The position numbers and the translations under genes were made by a program. From Aptenodytes patagonicus (taxonomy: Eukaryota > Chordata > Aves > Sphenisciformes > Spheniscidae), in assembly GCF_965638725.1 (NCBI RefSeq), contig NC_134952.1:66679424-66743423 (forward strand): 64,000 bases of DNA. The letters are read 5' to 3'. Under the pieces are notes generated by a model that searched no databases, was not told the DNA's origin, and saw only the letters and a program-made list of their open reading frames with translations. Positions 15,030 to 27,900 of this stretch are shown here, piece by piece; the stretch's first letter is position 1; every line of letters starts with the position of its first letter.

Positions 15030-15124
15030 CATAGAATCACAGAATCATAGAATAGTTTGGGTTGGAAGGGACCTCTAAAGGTCATCTAGTCCAACCCCCC
15101 TGCCAGAGGCAGGGACATCTTCAA

Positions 15125-15547
15125 CTAGGTCAGGTTGCTCAGAGCCCCGTCCAACCTGACCTGGAATGTTTCCAGGGATGGGGCATCCACCACCTCTCTG
15201 GGCAACCCGTGCCAGTGTTTCACCACCCTCAGCGTAAAAAATTTCTTCCTTATATCTAGTCTAAATCTACTCCCCTTTAGTTTAAAGCCATTCCCCCTTG
15301 TCCTCTTGCAACAGGCCCTGCTAAAAAGTTTGCTGCCATCTTTTCTATAAGCCCCCTTTAAGTACCGATAGGCTGCAATAAGGTCTCCCCAAAGCCACCT
15401 CTTCTCTAGGCTGAACAACCCCAACTCTCTCAGCCTTTCTTCATAGGAGAGGTGTTCCATCCCCCTGATATTTTTTGTGACCCTCCTCTGGACCTGCTCC
15501 CAACAGGTCTGTGTCTTTCTTATGCTGAGGACTCCAGAGCTGGACAC
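15125..15547 (-). pseudogene. CR1 ORF2, C-terminal region
   Basis: The genuine similarity starts at [15 protein letters not shown] (about 15.50 kb); the residues before it are out-of-frame translation. It continues with [19 protein letters not shown] and [20 protein letters not shown] and ends [20 protein letters not shown] with a stop at 15125. This is the usual C-terminus of avian CR1 reverse transcriptase. About 95 bases of 3' UTR separate it from the terminal octamer repeat. Confidence 0.9.
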
Positions 15548-16061
15548 AGTATTCCAGGTGGGGTCTCACCAGAGCAGAGTAGAGGGGCAGAATCACCTCC
15601 CTCAACCTACTGGCCACGCTTCTTTTGATGCAGCCCAGGATACGGTTGGCCTTCTGGGCCGCGAGTGCACATTGCCAGCTCACATCCAGTTTTTCATCCA
15701 CCAGTACCCCCAGGTCCTTCTCGGCAGGGCTGCTCTCAATCCCTTCATCCCCCAGCCTGTATTGATACTGGGGGTTGCCCTGACCCAGGTGCAGGACCTT
15801 GCACTTGGCCTTGTTAAACCTCATGAGGTTCACACAGGCCCACTTCTCCAGCTTGTCCAGGTCCCTCTGGATGGCATCCCATCCCCCTGGCGTGTCAGCC
15901 ACAGCACTCAGCTTGGTGTCATCTGCAAATTTGCTGAGGGTGCACTCAATCCCACTGTCTATGTCATTGATGAAGATATTAAACAGTACTGGTCCCAATA
16001 CGGACCCCTGCGGGACACCACTCGTCACCAACCTCCATCTGGACATTGAGCCGTTGACCAC
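15441..16061 (-). pseudogene. CR1 ORF2, reverse transcriptase catalytic half
   Basis: This lies in the same frame as the upstream segment, after the TAG. It holds reverse-transcriptase motif B ([19 protein letters not shown]), motif [10 protein letters not shown] (the FADD catalytic box) and the thumb-like region with [18 protein letters not shown] and [19 protein letters not shown]. After DTDLL (about 15.50 kb) the frame becomes missense, and the conserved continuation [20 protein letters not shown] is in the next frame. This marks the second frameshift. Confidence 0.92.
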
Positions 16062-16067
16062 TACCCT

Positions 16068-17384
16068 CTAGATGCGACCATCCAACCAATTGCTCACCCA
16101 CTGGACAGTCCACCCATCAAATCCATCCCTCTCCGGTTTAGAGAGAAGGATGTTGTGGGGGACCGTGTCAAAGGCCTTACAGAAGTCCAGATAGATGACA
16201 TCTGTAGCCCTTCCCATGTTCACTGATGTAGTGACTCCATCATAGAAGGCCACTAGGTTGGTCAGGCAGGACTTGCCCTTGGTGAAGCCATGCTGGCTGT
16301 CTCGAATCACCTCCCTGTCCTCCATGTGCCTTAGCATAGCTTCCAGGAGGATCTGTTCCATGATCTTCCCAGGCACAGAGGTGAGACTGACTGGTCTGTA
16401 GTTCCCCGGGTCTTCCTTTTTTCCCTTTTTAAAAATGGGGGTTATGTTTCCCCTTTTCCAGTCAGTGGGAACTTCACTGGACTGCCACGACTTCTCAAAT
16501 ACGATGGACAGTGGCTTGGCAGCTTCATCTGCCAGTTCCTTCAGGACCCGCAGGTGGGTCTCATCGGGTCCCATGGACTTGAGCACCTTCAGGTGCCTTA
16601 GATGGTCTCGAACCTGGTGTTCTCCCAGAGTGGGTGGCTTTTCGTTCTCCCAGTCCCTGCCTTTGCCTTCTGTGGCTTGGGCAGTGAGACTCGGGCACTT
16701 GCTGGTGAAGACTGAGGCAAAAAAGTCATTGAGTACCTCCGCCTTCTCTGTATCCCAGGTAACCAGATTTCCCGTTTTGTTCCGGAGAGGGCCCACATTT
16801 TCCCTTGTCTTCCTTTTATCCCTGATGTACCTATAGAATCTTTTTGTGTTGCCCTTGACATCCCTGGCCAGATTTAAGTCTATCAGGGCTTTAGCTTTCC
16901 TAACCTGATCCCTGGCTGCTCGGACAATTTCTCTGTGTTCCTGCCAGGCTACCTGTCCTTGCTTCCACCCTCCGTGGGCTTCCTTTTTGTGTTTGAGTTT
17001 GTCCAGGAGCTCCTTGTTCATCCATGCAGGCCTCCTGGCGTTTTTGCCTCCCTTCCTCTTTGTTGGGATGCATCGCTCCTGAGCTTGGAGGAGGTGATCC
17101 TTGAATATTACCCAGCTTTCTTGGGCCCTTCTTCCCTCCAGGGCTTTGTCCCCTGGCATTCTACCAAGCAGATCCCTGAAGAGGCCAAAGTCTGCTCTCC
17201 TGAAGTCCAGGGTAGTGAGCTTGCTGTGCGCCCTCCTCGGTGCCCTAAGTAGGATCTTGAACTCCACCATTCCATGGTCACTGCAGCCAAGGCAGCCCTT
17301 GAGCTTCACATTCCCCACCAGCCCCTCCTTGTTGGTGAGAACAAGGTCCAGCGTAGCACCTCTCCTCGTTGGCTCCTCTACCAC
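16068..17384 (-). pseudogene. CR1 ORF2, endonuclease C-terminus and first half of reverse transcriptase
   Basis: This frame carries the end of the endonuclease, including the SDH motif ([10 protein letters not shown]), then a basic linker and the first reverse-transcriptase blocks: [20 protein letters not shown], then [13 protein letters not shown], and motif [18 protein letters not shown] with its catalytic Asp. The similarity begins upstream of the first Met, just after the frameshift near 17.51 kb. The frame stops at a TAG (16068-16070) directly after WLDGRI. The following codons continue the conserved reverse transcriptase in the same frame, so this is a point nonsense mutation, probably CAG to TAG. 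Confidence 0.92.
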
Positions 17385-18061
17385 TTGGAGAAGGAAGTTC
17401 TCATCGACGCCTTCCAGGAACCTCCCAGATTGCTTATGCCCTGCCGTGTTGTCCCTCCAACAGATGTCGGCGTGCTTGAAGTCCCCGATGAGGACCAGGG
17501 CTTGTGAGCGTGAGGCTGCTCCTGTCTATAGAGGGCCTCATCCGCTCGGTCTTCCTGGTCAGGTGGCCTGTAGCAGAGCCCCACCGTAATGTCACCTGTC
17601 CCTGCCTTCCCTTTAATCCTGACCCATAAGCTCTCGGTCGGCTCCTCATCCATCCCCAGGCAGAGCTCTGTGCACTCCAGCTGGTCATTGACACAGAGGG
17701 CGACAGCCCCTCCTCGTCTCCCCTGCCGGTCCTTCCTAAAGAGCCTGTATCCCTCCATCCCAACACTCCAATCATAGGAGCCATCCCACCACGTCTCTGT
17801 GATGCCAATAAGGTTGTAGCCCTGCAGGTGTGCGCACGTCTCTAGCTCCTCTTGTTTATTCCCCATGCTACGTGCATTTGCATAGGGGCATTTAAGTTGG
17901 GCCCCCGATGAAGCTGTCTTACTGGCTGGAGTTCCTTTGTGCTGCTCTTCAGGTGCTCTCCTGCTGACCTGTGTTCCTTCCCCAGGCTCTGGGCATGTAT
18001 TGCTGGCCCTGGCATCAAACTGGTAGGAGTGGGATGGATTGAGGTTCCCCTCCCCCGGCAT
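17378..18061 (-). pseudogene. CR1 ORF2, N-terminal endonuclease part
   Basis: A Met at 18061 opens the ORF2 frame. Residues 58-66 (CPYANARSM), ITETWWDG near residue 87 and the GRRGGAVALCV stretch match the N-terminal half of the apurinic-like endonuclease of CR1/L2-type LINEs, which nicks target DNA to prime reverse transcription. After EALYRQ (about 17.52 kb) this frame loses similarity. The conserved continuation (ALVLIGDF, then ADICWRDN) lies in the next frame, which shows a one-base indel near 17,505-17,520. The ORF therefore ends in missense sequence at 17378. Confidence 0.88.
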
Positions 18062-18990
18062 CTGTAGTTTAAAGCCCTCTTCACCAGCTTGGCAAGCCTA
18101 TGTCCGAAGATGCTCTTCCCGTTCTCTGACAGAGGGACCCCGTCAGCCCCCAGTAGACCAGGTTTCTCAAAGCGAGTCCCATGGTCTAAGTAGCCAAACC
18201 CCTGGCTGTGGCACCAGTCCTGTAACCATTTGTTGAATCGCCAGATTTGACTGGCCCTTTCAAACCCCTTCCCTTTGACTGGCAGAATTGATGAAAAAAC
18301 TACCTGCCCTCCTGAGTCCCTTACCGCTGCTGCCAGGGCTCTGTAGTCCTTCTTGGTAGTCCTCAGACTGCTCCTGGCTGTGTCACTGGTGCCCACGTGA
18401 AACAGCAGCAGTGGATAACAGTCAGTGGACTGCACAAGGCTTGGCAGCCTCTCGGTGACATCCCTGACGCGAGCCCCGGGTAAGCAGCACACCTCTCTAG
18501 AGAGTGCGTCCGGTTGGTAAATGGGTGCTTCTCTACCTCTCAGAAGAGAGTCACCTACTACTATCACCCTTTGCCTTTTCTTAGTGGCGCTGGTTGTTAT
18601 ACTCCAGCACTTCTCCTGGTGTGACAGGACTTTCCTCTTCAGCCTGCAGAGTGGTGAAGCGGTTCTGCAAGGCACTTCAGTCTTCAGGGGTAGTCTCTTC
18701 CTCCTGCTGGTCCTTGCCTTTGCAACCATCCATTCTTCTGCGTTATTGGCCCCCCCGCTCCCTTCTGCGTGTGCCGGTGGGGGAGTTTTTGGCTCTTTGG
18801 CCATGGGCTGTGGGTCCGCTGCAGACTGCGCTTGGAACCAGCTATCTAGCTCCTTCTCTGCCTCCCTGACGTTACGCAGTCTTCTCACCGCATCCTGCAG
18901 CTCAGCCACCTGCTGCAGGAGGTCTTCCACCTGGGCACACCTTTTGCAGGCAGGTCTGCTGCCTGTCCCTACCCCAGGAGAGAGGGTCAG
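17842..18990 (-). pseudogene. CR1 ORF1 (coiled coil plus SGNH esterase-like)
   Basis: The frame is open from just after a TAG at 18991-18993 to the stop at 17842, but I see no Met between that TAG and the conserved region, so the N-terminus is lost, mutated or undetermined. The start of the open region has a CKRC cysteine pair followed by a heptad-like helix (EDLLQQVAELQDAVRRLRN), typical of CR1 ORF1. The C-terminal half has SGNH-hydrolase features: a VVGDSLLRG nucleophile block, an FHVGTSD block and, near the end, DGVPLSENGK. In SGNH enzymes the last block usually reads DxxH, and here Pro stands where His is expected, so the esterase is probably inactive. ORF1 overlaps the ORF2 frame by about 220 bases if ORF2 starts at 18061. 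Confidence 0.85.
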
Positions 18991-18993
18991 CTA

Positions 18994-21900
18994 GAGAAAT
19001 GGCCATCACAGCCAAACCTAGTACAATACGCTGCAGGTGGATCAGGAAAAGCTCAGACAGAGCAAGCCTGGCTGGCGTCAGTCCCCAGCCCGCACCAGCT
19101 CAGCAGAAAGCTTATGGCTGCCACTGGCGATGGCAACCGCAATGCCATGCTGCGGGGCAGCCCCGGTACAGCACGCAGCCGGCATGGGCTGGTTTTGCTA
19201 ATGGATCTACGCTGGGAAATGAGTTTTCTTGAAAAGTTCACAGAAGTGAGTGTATTTTGACGATGCCTGTTCAAGTGCACCATTTGCATTAATGCTCAGC
19301 CAGCTCTCACTAGCTTCATTTTTGTTTTTGTTTTCATTAAAAGGTAAAAAAAACCTGAAACCTTCCTTTATTCCATTTATTTTTCAGTTGTGTGACTGGG
19401 TGTTGGAGGGAATGGAAAGGTTTGAGCTTACCTGCTGGAGTACATTAGTCATATGAAGAATTGACGGCTGTGGGCATGGGCAACGTTTGAACGTGGGCTG
19501 CATAGTGAAGTGCTTAAGCCCACGATGCTGAGAGGAGTATGGGTGAGATGGATCAGTTTTTGTGATTCTGGCCCGATTTCTTCAGCAAGGAGTGCCTAGA
19601 CCCTGCTGAAGGCAGAGGATGCCCTGGCACGTAAGCTGGGGTGATGCTTCCAGGGATCCTCCCCGCCCTATGCGGCTGGGAGGACGGAGGAAGTCCTTTC
19701 ATGGCTCTGCATTCCTATTTGGGCTGCTTCTGGAGAGGTGCCTGGCGGAAGACAGAAGTGGTGACGCCACTTCCTTATAGAAAGCCACAAAGTGTACTGT
19801 GTAATTACATCTGGGCAGAGCAGGGCTGCTCCCACAGCACAGGCACCTCACAGTTAGCATGTGTGACTTGAGAAGGAAGGCAGTGCTGGAGCTTGCAGAC
19901 ATTTCAAGAGGCACAAATACTAGAAACCCTCAGGAAAGCTTTTGTCAATGACTTGAGCCCTGAAGTTACTAAAAAAAAAAAAATATGCAGGGGAGTGTTG
20001 TGTACCTGCTCCAGCTGTGGGACCGCGCAGGTTGGGAACAGGCAGCGGTTCTTGACCCTGCTTCTCCAGCCAGCACTTTGCCTGCATTTCTTTGCATCAG
20101 TCTTCCCTGCTTGGTTATCAAACATATCTCCACGTCTTCTTGTTTGTGACTGGTTATGCAAAAGTGTGAATTCTGTGCATGAGGATAATTGCTTATCCAG
20201 TATTCATTTCTTATGAGCGTTTTTTTTAAGATTTCTGCTTGTATTATTGTGCAATATTCTTCTATGCATTCAGCATGCAGAAAAAAAGCATTGTGTGACA
20301 AGAGGGGTTTCCAGCGGGAATAGTGAAGAGGAAATAGCCTGAGTCAAAAGATTGCGATTAGCACGTGCAACCACACGTATGTAACTCCTTTGAGGTGTAC
20401 CATTGAATTCAGCTGGAAGTTTAACAGAGTGGGACTATACTTGTCTGGCAGAATTAGGCTGTTGTGTAAGACTTCAGTCTGTCATTTACAACTTACATTT
20501 AAGTTGATTGGTACAGAATTACAAAGAACAACTGGGGGGGAAGCTTTATTCGTTAATAGATCAAATGAGGAAGAGTGTTAAAGTCGTCATGTTGTTGAGA
20601 GTGAATGGTTGATGCAGCCCTATAACCGGTATCTGAATCGGGTAAACTGATTCCTGGGGTGAATAAATAGAAGGTCTTCTAAATCTAGGTCTTAAAACCA
20701 GTAAGATTCAGTTCCTATTGCAGTCCATGTGAACGTGGAGCAGAAATGCAGACTCCTGCCGCAGGATCAGGGGTGGTTGCTGTCAAGTGCTGCGGTGATG
20801 TTCCTGAGCTGCCTTTTAGTGCGCTGGCAGTGCACTGTGCACAGCCTCCCTGGGAAATGCACACTAGCGCTTTGGCTGCTGGTCGAGCGGTCGTATGGGT
20901 TTGTCACCAACAACCCCATGTGTTGTTTTCAGGAAAAGTATTTCCAGTTAATCATTCCAGGTTTTCCTTTGTCCCTCTGACATTCAAATCACTGCTTCCA
21001 TCCCCCCGTCCCAGTATTTATACACTCTTTTAGGAACTAAGGAAAACCAAGAAACATCTCATTGTATTTAATACTTGTTTCTTACTGAAAGCGGTTTAAC
21101 GTAAGCATGTAGATTCCTGTATAATGTAGAATAATTTCTATGGGATTTTTATTCCATATTGTATAAGGGCCTATATAATATCATGAAACTACAGGACTCG
21201 TAATAATAAAGTTATAATAATTATTATAATAAATAATTATAATAATAAATAATAATAAATAATAAATAATAAATTAATAATATAATTATAATAATAAAGA
21301 GTTAGATCATCAACTAAGTGAAGAGGATTTGCCAAAACACCTGTGAAATGCCTTTAGGGTTTTCTAGCATTTTGGCATTGGAAATGAGGCTGTTCCTGAT
21401 GAATCAAATAGGAGAAACACTGTGCCTTTCTGGCTGGTGAGAGTGGAAGGGCAGTGATGGGGCTCCTTAGCTATTGCAAGGCTGTAGCCTTCACGCCTGC
21501 CTAGAGTGTTTGTGGGTAAGCAAGGACACATCTGGATTCCTCCTTCCTCCTCCTCCATCCTTCAGACTCCAAGGAAGCAGGCAACTTTGGACTTTCTAGT
21601 CTTCTGCCTCTTCTGCCCTGAGCATCTTTTCCCTGAAGGTTTGACTCCCTTCTCTGCAGTGGAACGAGCAGTTCGGCTGTGTGCGGCGCAGGTGCTGTGC
21701 TGAATGAGCTCAGCTCAAAGGGAAGCTCACCCCCAATGTGTGATGTGGTCCTATGGTTGGGCTTGGGTTGGGTTTTGAACAATGAGGGTTTAATTACTTC
21801 GTAAGCACAGGAGGAAATTTGCATATGAAGGAATAGGTGGTCTTGACTGTTGGAAAGCGCTTCTGCTGTCCCAGAGATTTAATATCTTCTGTCTTGCTTT

Positions 21901-24900
21901 TATTTTCTGTGGTTGTATTGGTTGAGACTTCTCTGTTTTGGTGGGTTTTTTAGGTAGTTTGGGGTTTGGTAGTGGTTTTTTGTTTTGTTTTTCGGTTCTT
22001 TCTTGGTCTTTTTTTAAAAAAAGTTATTAACGTTTTGAAGATTTTAAAAAAGGTGAGTAAGGCTAAGGAAAAGCATTTTGTCAGCATTAGGGGAGAACAT
22101 CTCAGCTCAAGCATTTCAGGGATTTAGCTCATTGCAAACTGGACAAACTTGGAGATACGATTTATCATCCCAAGCCAGACCAAGGGTCTGGTAACCCTCT
22201 TTCCAGTGGGGCTTGGCTCAGGACACATCCGCAAGGAGTGTGCAGACCTTGTCACGACAGATGATGCTTTGACTATGGGGCAGGCTTTCCACTCACAGGG
22301 TTAGTCAGTGATGGGGACCATCTTTCTCTGTTGTTCTCTGATGGAGTTGTGCACTCTGTGCACCCAGAAGGCTGGCTGAAGGCTGGGCTGCCCCAGCTCA
22401 CAGCTGCTCAGCATCTTCACAGGATGAAACTCATAGTGGAGAAAACACTGCAAACTGGCTTCTGTCCTTTAGAGGCATGAGCCAAATTGCTGCTGGTGTC
22501 TTGCTCTGGGCTGCATTGACAGTGTCTATCCAGCTTTCCCAGGCTCCCAGGGGACTGTGGTAATGCTTCCTGTCCAGCTACACCGAGCAGCGATGAATTT
22601 AGACCAAGTGAGCCATAATGACAGTACAGGAACCAGAAGAGTGCTGACCGCCCTCCAGGAGGAGCGTCTGGCTCTCTGTACAGATGTCTTCAGCCGCCAA
22701 CCCTGTTCTGGCCTCTCTGCCCGCTCCGGGCAGCCTGTGCCTCCGCATCACCTGTTTGCACTCACGCAGTCCCTGTTTCATACAATCATTTCAATCAGTC
22801 ATTTCCTTGTGATGTTTTTTTTCCCTCCAACAAGAAATCAGGGTGCTGTGAAACATTTATAGACATCTGATAGGCACACACAGCACAGCTGGCCGTATTT
22901 CAAATCTGCAATTTGGAGCAGGTCACCCCAAGCTGCCAGCTGATGAGAGGGCAAAGCCAGCCCCAGCTCTTTGCTATATTTTATTTGCTGAGGGCACTGA
23001 CATCACGCTGCTTTGCCAGTGTCTGGCACAGATCTCAGCAATTCCAGTTGGAGCCGGGGTGAGTGCAGGGAGATGGCTGGAGAGGGCTTTTCACGTTAAG
23101 GCTCTGTTATCGTTCCATTTCCAGCTTGTGATTGACAAATACTGCTCCCACCTCCCAAGGGACTGACTTCTGAGCAGGGAATGATTGTAGAAGATATTGT
23201 ACTCTGAATGAAATTTTAGGAGCCGTAATTACCCATTGCTGTTGCTATGATTACTGCTGTCAGTGCTGAGCTATTGACAGCCCAGCCACACTGGGGCTGC
23301 CCAGTGCCCGTGCCAGCAGTGTCAATACCGGTCCCCGATGCGGGGCAGAGCTGGGCGTCTGTCCCTGCCCTTATTTTGACCGAGGGCAGCAAGCTGCAGT
23401 AATGCCTGTGTGCAGGAAGACATGTTAGATCTGACAGCGGCCAGACAGAAACTAGGCACCTGGTCTATGGCTGATGAAGTCATGGCCTCAAATTAGTGAA
23501 TTCAGCCAAGCTGGCTGATGAATATGGATTTATAGGACCTGAGAATCTGGTCACACACATCTGGCAGAGATGGCACAAGGTACCTGCCCACCCAATGACT
23601 TCCAGCTGCAATGGGCACAATGCAAATACCAATTATTGCTCCATGCATTTTTGGTCCGGCAACGAGTAGAAACACAAACTGCAAAGTAGTGCAGAACAGG
23701 TACAACACCTGTGAGCCTTCGTCCAAACAGACCATCACGGCGATGTGCTGGTTTTGCGGCTCCCCTGCCCAGAAGAGACTAGAGTGGAGACACTGTGGTG
23801 GCATTCTCCACGTGTATGTGGAGACAGTGTTGAGGAGGGACGGGGCTGCAGAGGGATCAGCCTTGTCCTGTCCCTAAAAATGAAGGTGCAGGGGGCTGAG
23901 CAACCTCCATTTGTACTTCCCGGCTGCTGCAGGCATTTGGAAAGGGGCTTTTGCATGTGATGGTTGAGTGTGCCTGAAAACCAGCAGCTGGCAATAGGAG
24001 TGTACCCAATTATTCACAAGTAGCACTTTCGGCTCCTGTAAAAGAAATGGAGCTGGCACCTGTTAGGCAAGCACATATTGCACCTGGAAAAAGTAATCAC
24101 ATCGTTACTCCCACAGTTGTTTTTAATTTCGAGAGTTAATCACTTCTTTGTGCACAGAGCCCAGCCTCCAGGGCTGGGTCCTTACTGTCCAGCCTGTCTG
24201 CCTGCAGCCTCCAGGAGAGACAGGGGCGGCTACACAGGTCTAGTTTTAACAAGTGCCTCTGCGTGGCATTTTCTTCTGAGGGAAAAACATTTATGAAGAG
24301 CCTGGAGCCTGTTGCTCAGAGGAGGGCGGTATAAAAATGCTAGAAATGGAAGTGAAGGGAGCGTGGGGCTGGCGTGGGAGGTGGGGAGAGAAGGGTTTTG
24401 GGAACTTGCCTTGCACGTGTGTTGGGAAAGAGCATGGTGCATCTTGTTGGTAGGACAAGATCAGCACGCTGGTTGCCTTGCTTCGGCAGTGTCACGGAGA
24501 CTTCAAACAGTCTGCAATGCATTTCAGCCTGAAATAGGTACCTGAAATAGGGCAAATGATTGGTGTCTTAAAAGTGCTTGTTTTCTCTGGCTGTAAAGGA
24601 AACTCCATGGTAGACACCTAAGGGTGGGTTAATGATCCTACCCCTGTGCTGTCAGGAGGCAAGGGGAGAGGACTGTTGGTCTCTGGGACTGCAGGGGTCT
24701 AGCGTTAAGGGGGCCCTGTGTGTGTCTGTAATTCAGGGCTCCAGGACTCAGGCTCCTATGGTGTTGTTTTTTTCCAGTGAAGAGAAATAGCAAATTTTAA
24801 AGGCTTAGCATAAACCAAACTTGTGCACGCCTCCACGCTGTGAAAAACACGATGGTAACTTCCATCTGCTGTATATCACAGCATTTGTAACTTTGAGGCT

Positions 24901-27900
24901 TGCTGCCGGGAGGAGTTGAAAAATCAATGCATTCTTCAAACACCTAAAATGTTATCATTAGCTACTGCATTATGTGTCACATTAATGCCATGAAACGCAG
25001 GTAATATTTACACAGACTTCAGGGAACAGGTACAATGCCTTCGCTCAGATCCCTTGCATGTGTGGAGGAGCCAAAGCCAGGCTGCTTCTTCCCCCCTGCG
25101 CCCGCAGCCATCAGCTGTGGTCTGTCCACCTGCAAAGCAGGTAGCGATGTGGGAACCTGGCTGGTTTGCAAGGCTGAGCACCCCTTTTTAGAGGAGCAGT
25201 GTGGGAATGAATCCCTTGGGATTGGGCACTGGGTAATTCCTGGTGCTAATGTGGCACATACGGGGGAAACGAATATTTAGGAGGCAAGGTTTTTCCTGCC
25301 TGCTCCCAACTGAAAATGCAGCACTGCATTGTAGCGCCTGTCACCAGTAAGTGCTGAGCAAAGGGATTTGGATTTGGATCTGAGCATATGGCAGGAGCTG
25401 GTGTTGAGTGTTTGGGAAAGGGCCGAGGACGTGTGCGTTGAGTCCTGCTCTCATCCTGGTCTCTCCTGCTCCAGTTCATTCATTGATCCTTTTCCTTTTG
25501 ATGCTGCTGTCAAAACCCATAGGTATAATCAGGAGAGAAGCGCACCAGCAACATAAATACTACAAAAATACCTTGGACTGAAAAAAAAGAGGTAATGGTG
25601 TTTTTTTGGAACAATATTAATTTCTTGAGTTTTCGATGCTGAGGTGTCTCTCAATTGGCAGAGGAGAGCAGCTGTTATGTGCCTCCACTGCCAGCTTGCT
25701 CGCTGCAGTGCCACCTTCTGTCTTGGTTTTGGCATCTCTAATCCCTCCTGCTGTCTGCACTCATATCTGTTCTCTGTCCTCATGAACACCTCACAGTCCA
25801 ACTTGTCAAACAGAAAAGTGATATTCTTGCATCTTTTTACCAGCCCTGCCAGTCCTCTCATCTCTGACTCAGCCACCTCCTCCCTGGTAGCCTGAGGGTG
25901 CCAGCTTTAGTCTGGCCAGGTTTCCCGCATCTTCCTTGCCCCGCTGCTTCCCATCCCGGCCATCTTCAGGACTCTCGGGAGAGTAGGACTTGGGGAAATG
26001 CACAGTGGCATTTAAAACACTGGTCAAACAGCCACTTCCCCCACCCTCAGTCCATTTCTCACCTCTGGTGTAACAACAATAATCCTAAATATTATTGGTT
26101 TGTTTGGTTTTCTTTAAAGGCTTATTGTAAGGTTACAATGTGTGGGCTGGGATTTCCTTTTCTTGCAAAACAAAGGCAGAGCTGCTTGGGCAGTCTGGCT
26201 GATGCTGTGGGATGCTCTCTGGAAGGGATGTGGGGGACAGACCTTGGTCTTTCAACCCAGGGCTATTGGAGGTTGCAGGGACTTGGGGTCAGGTTGGGGT
26301 GCTGGCAGCAAGCGCTGTTGGATGCGCTGGTGCCACAGGTGTTTCGGGGCCACCGGAGGGGAGGGAGGTGACCTCGGTGCGGGTGGCCAGTGGGGTAGCG
26401 AGTGACCTGTATTATAAAAAAGCCAGGTATGCACAGCTCGGTGTTTATCCCCTTCTTGCACAGCAGCGCTTGGATGCAAGGCAGCACCAGGTCTTTGGGG
26501 GCTGAGTTAAATGCAGGTTTGACATAAAAAAAACCCAACAAAACATAGTAATTGTTGGAGGTGCCTAAAAAAGGTTGACAATGTGAACTCATATCTGGCC
26601 GGGGACAGGGGTATAATTTTGTCGCAGGTAGAGAGGAAAATACGTCCCACGGTATCTGCAGCAGGGGTCGGGTAGGGAAGAAGAGAGAAAACATCTGCCG
26701 AAGGTGTGTGCGTGCGTGAGAGTGAGCGGCTTGACGGTGCCCGTCTTGAGACCGAGGGGCTGTGGGGAGAGCAGTGGGGCTGTGAGGAGAGCAGTGGGGC
26801 CGGGGCAGCACCGGGGCCTCCCTGCATGGAGGGCAGGAGGAAGGAGAAAAAAGATGCTTGTCGCACTCAGCACCTGCGTGGTCCTTGCACAGTCCTCACA
26901 GGGCAGACGCACATCATCCCCTGGCTGGTAATGATGGGGGGAAAAGGCAGGAGATTTTGGAGGATGAAATTAAGCAGGCATCCACAACAGCAGACTGACA
27001 TGTCTGGTTTCACAAGATGCTCTGTCGAGCTGTGGTGGTGTCACAGCACGGGGGATGCTTTCTGGATGCTGTTGTCTGCGGATGATACATCTCGGGCAAA
27101 TTCAGATAATCTGCAGTTTAGAGCCCTGGCTCAAACCTGACCCTGCTCAAGTTTCCTTAAGTCACTTATTTTGCAGCACCAGCGTCTCCTGTGAATCCCT
27201 GTAAACCTGCAGCCCTTGCCATGTCCCCTGGGCTGTGCCCCCACCTCTGGAAATTTGGGTCCCTGCACCAAGGGGCCATTGCAGGTGACTGTGGTTTGCC
27301 AGGGCTTTACAGCACAGCAGACCAGGAGCAGTTTGCCACTGAAGGCGAACCATGTTTCACAGGCTTCCCTGCCACAGCAGCTCCCCGGAGCGGGGCTCTG
27401 CTGCCTGAAGGCCTCTTTCTTCTACCCAGGGCAGCAGAAACACCTCCTCCCACTGCAGGAGGACATGCAAATGCTCCTCGCAGAGCTTCAATGCCGTCAT
27501 TTACACTTCCCCCCCAATAAAACACCCATAGGCACCCTCCTCCTGGCCCCCTTGCCCTGTAGCCGTGCCCATCATCCGCGGCTTGGCTGTGGGAAGAACC
27601 CAGCTTGCAGAGCAGAGACTCATTGCTTGCTTCAAAGCAACCTATTTGCACCTGTGGCATGTTTTTATTAGCAGAGAGGGGGTGCTGCGGACACGGAGGA
27701 TTTAGCAACAGCCAAATACAGGCAAGGAAGTCGCCTTCCTTCTGCCCAGGCTGGGGCAGAGGGAAAAGCTGGGTGTACGGCTGGGGCGTGCTGGTCCTGT
27801 CCTAATCCGCACGGGCAGAGAGGTGCGGTTGCACTGTGTCAGGGTGTGTGCATGTGTGCACACGTGGAGGTTTGCAAATTCCCCCTCATATTATCTGTGA

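Larger units (their letters stand above)
15030..18990 (-). mobile_element. CR1 non-LTR retrotransposon, near full length, inactivated
   Basis: The element reads on the minus strand and is about 4 kb long. Its 3' end at 15030 shows the CR1 hallmark, an ATTCTATG/ATTCTGTG-type octamer repeat (seen on + as catagaatcacagaatcata), followed by the well-known 3' UTR of avian CR1. Upstream come ORF2 (apurinic-like endonuclease and reverse transcriptase) and ORF1 (coiled coil and SGNH esterase-like domain). ORF2 is interrupted by two one-base frameshifts (near 17.51 kb and 15.49 kb) and one in-frame TAG near 16.07 kb, so the copy cannot move on its own. The 5' limit is uncertain: ORF1's frame is open up to a TAG at 18991-18993, and the 5' UTR may extend further or be truncated. 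CR1 copies normally lack target-site duplications, and I looked for none. Confidence 0.95.

Noticed and set aside
15477-18994. Many + strand open frames between 15.1 and 19 kb.
   Set aside because: They are antisense shadows of the CR1 ORFs, which have reverse transcriptase, endonuclease and ORF1 motifs on the minus strand.
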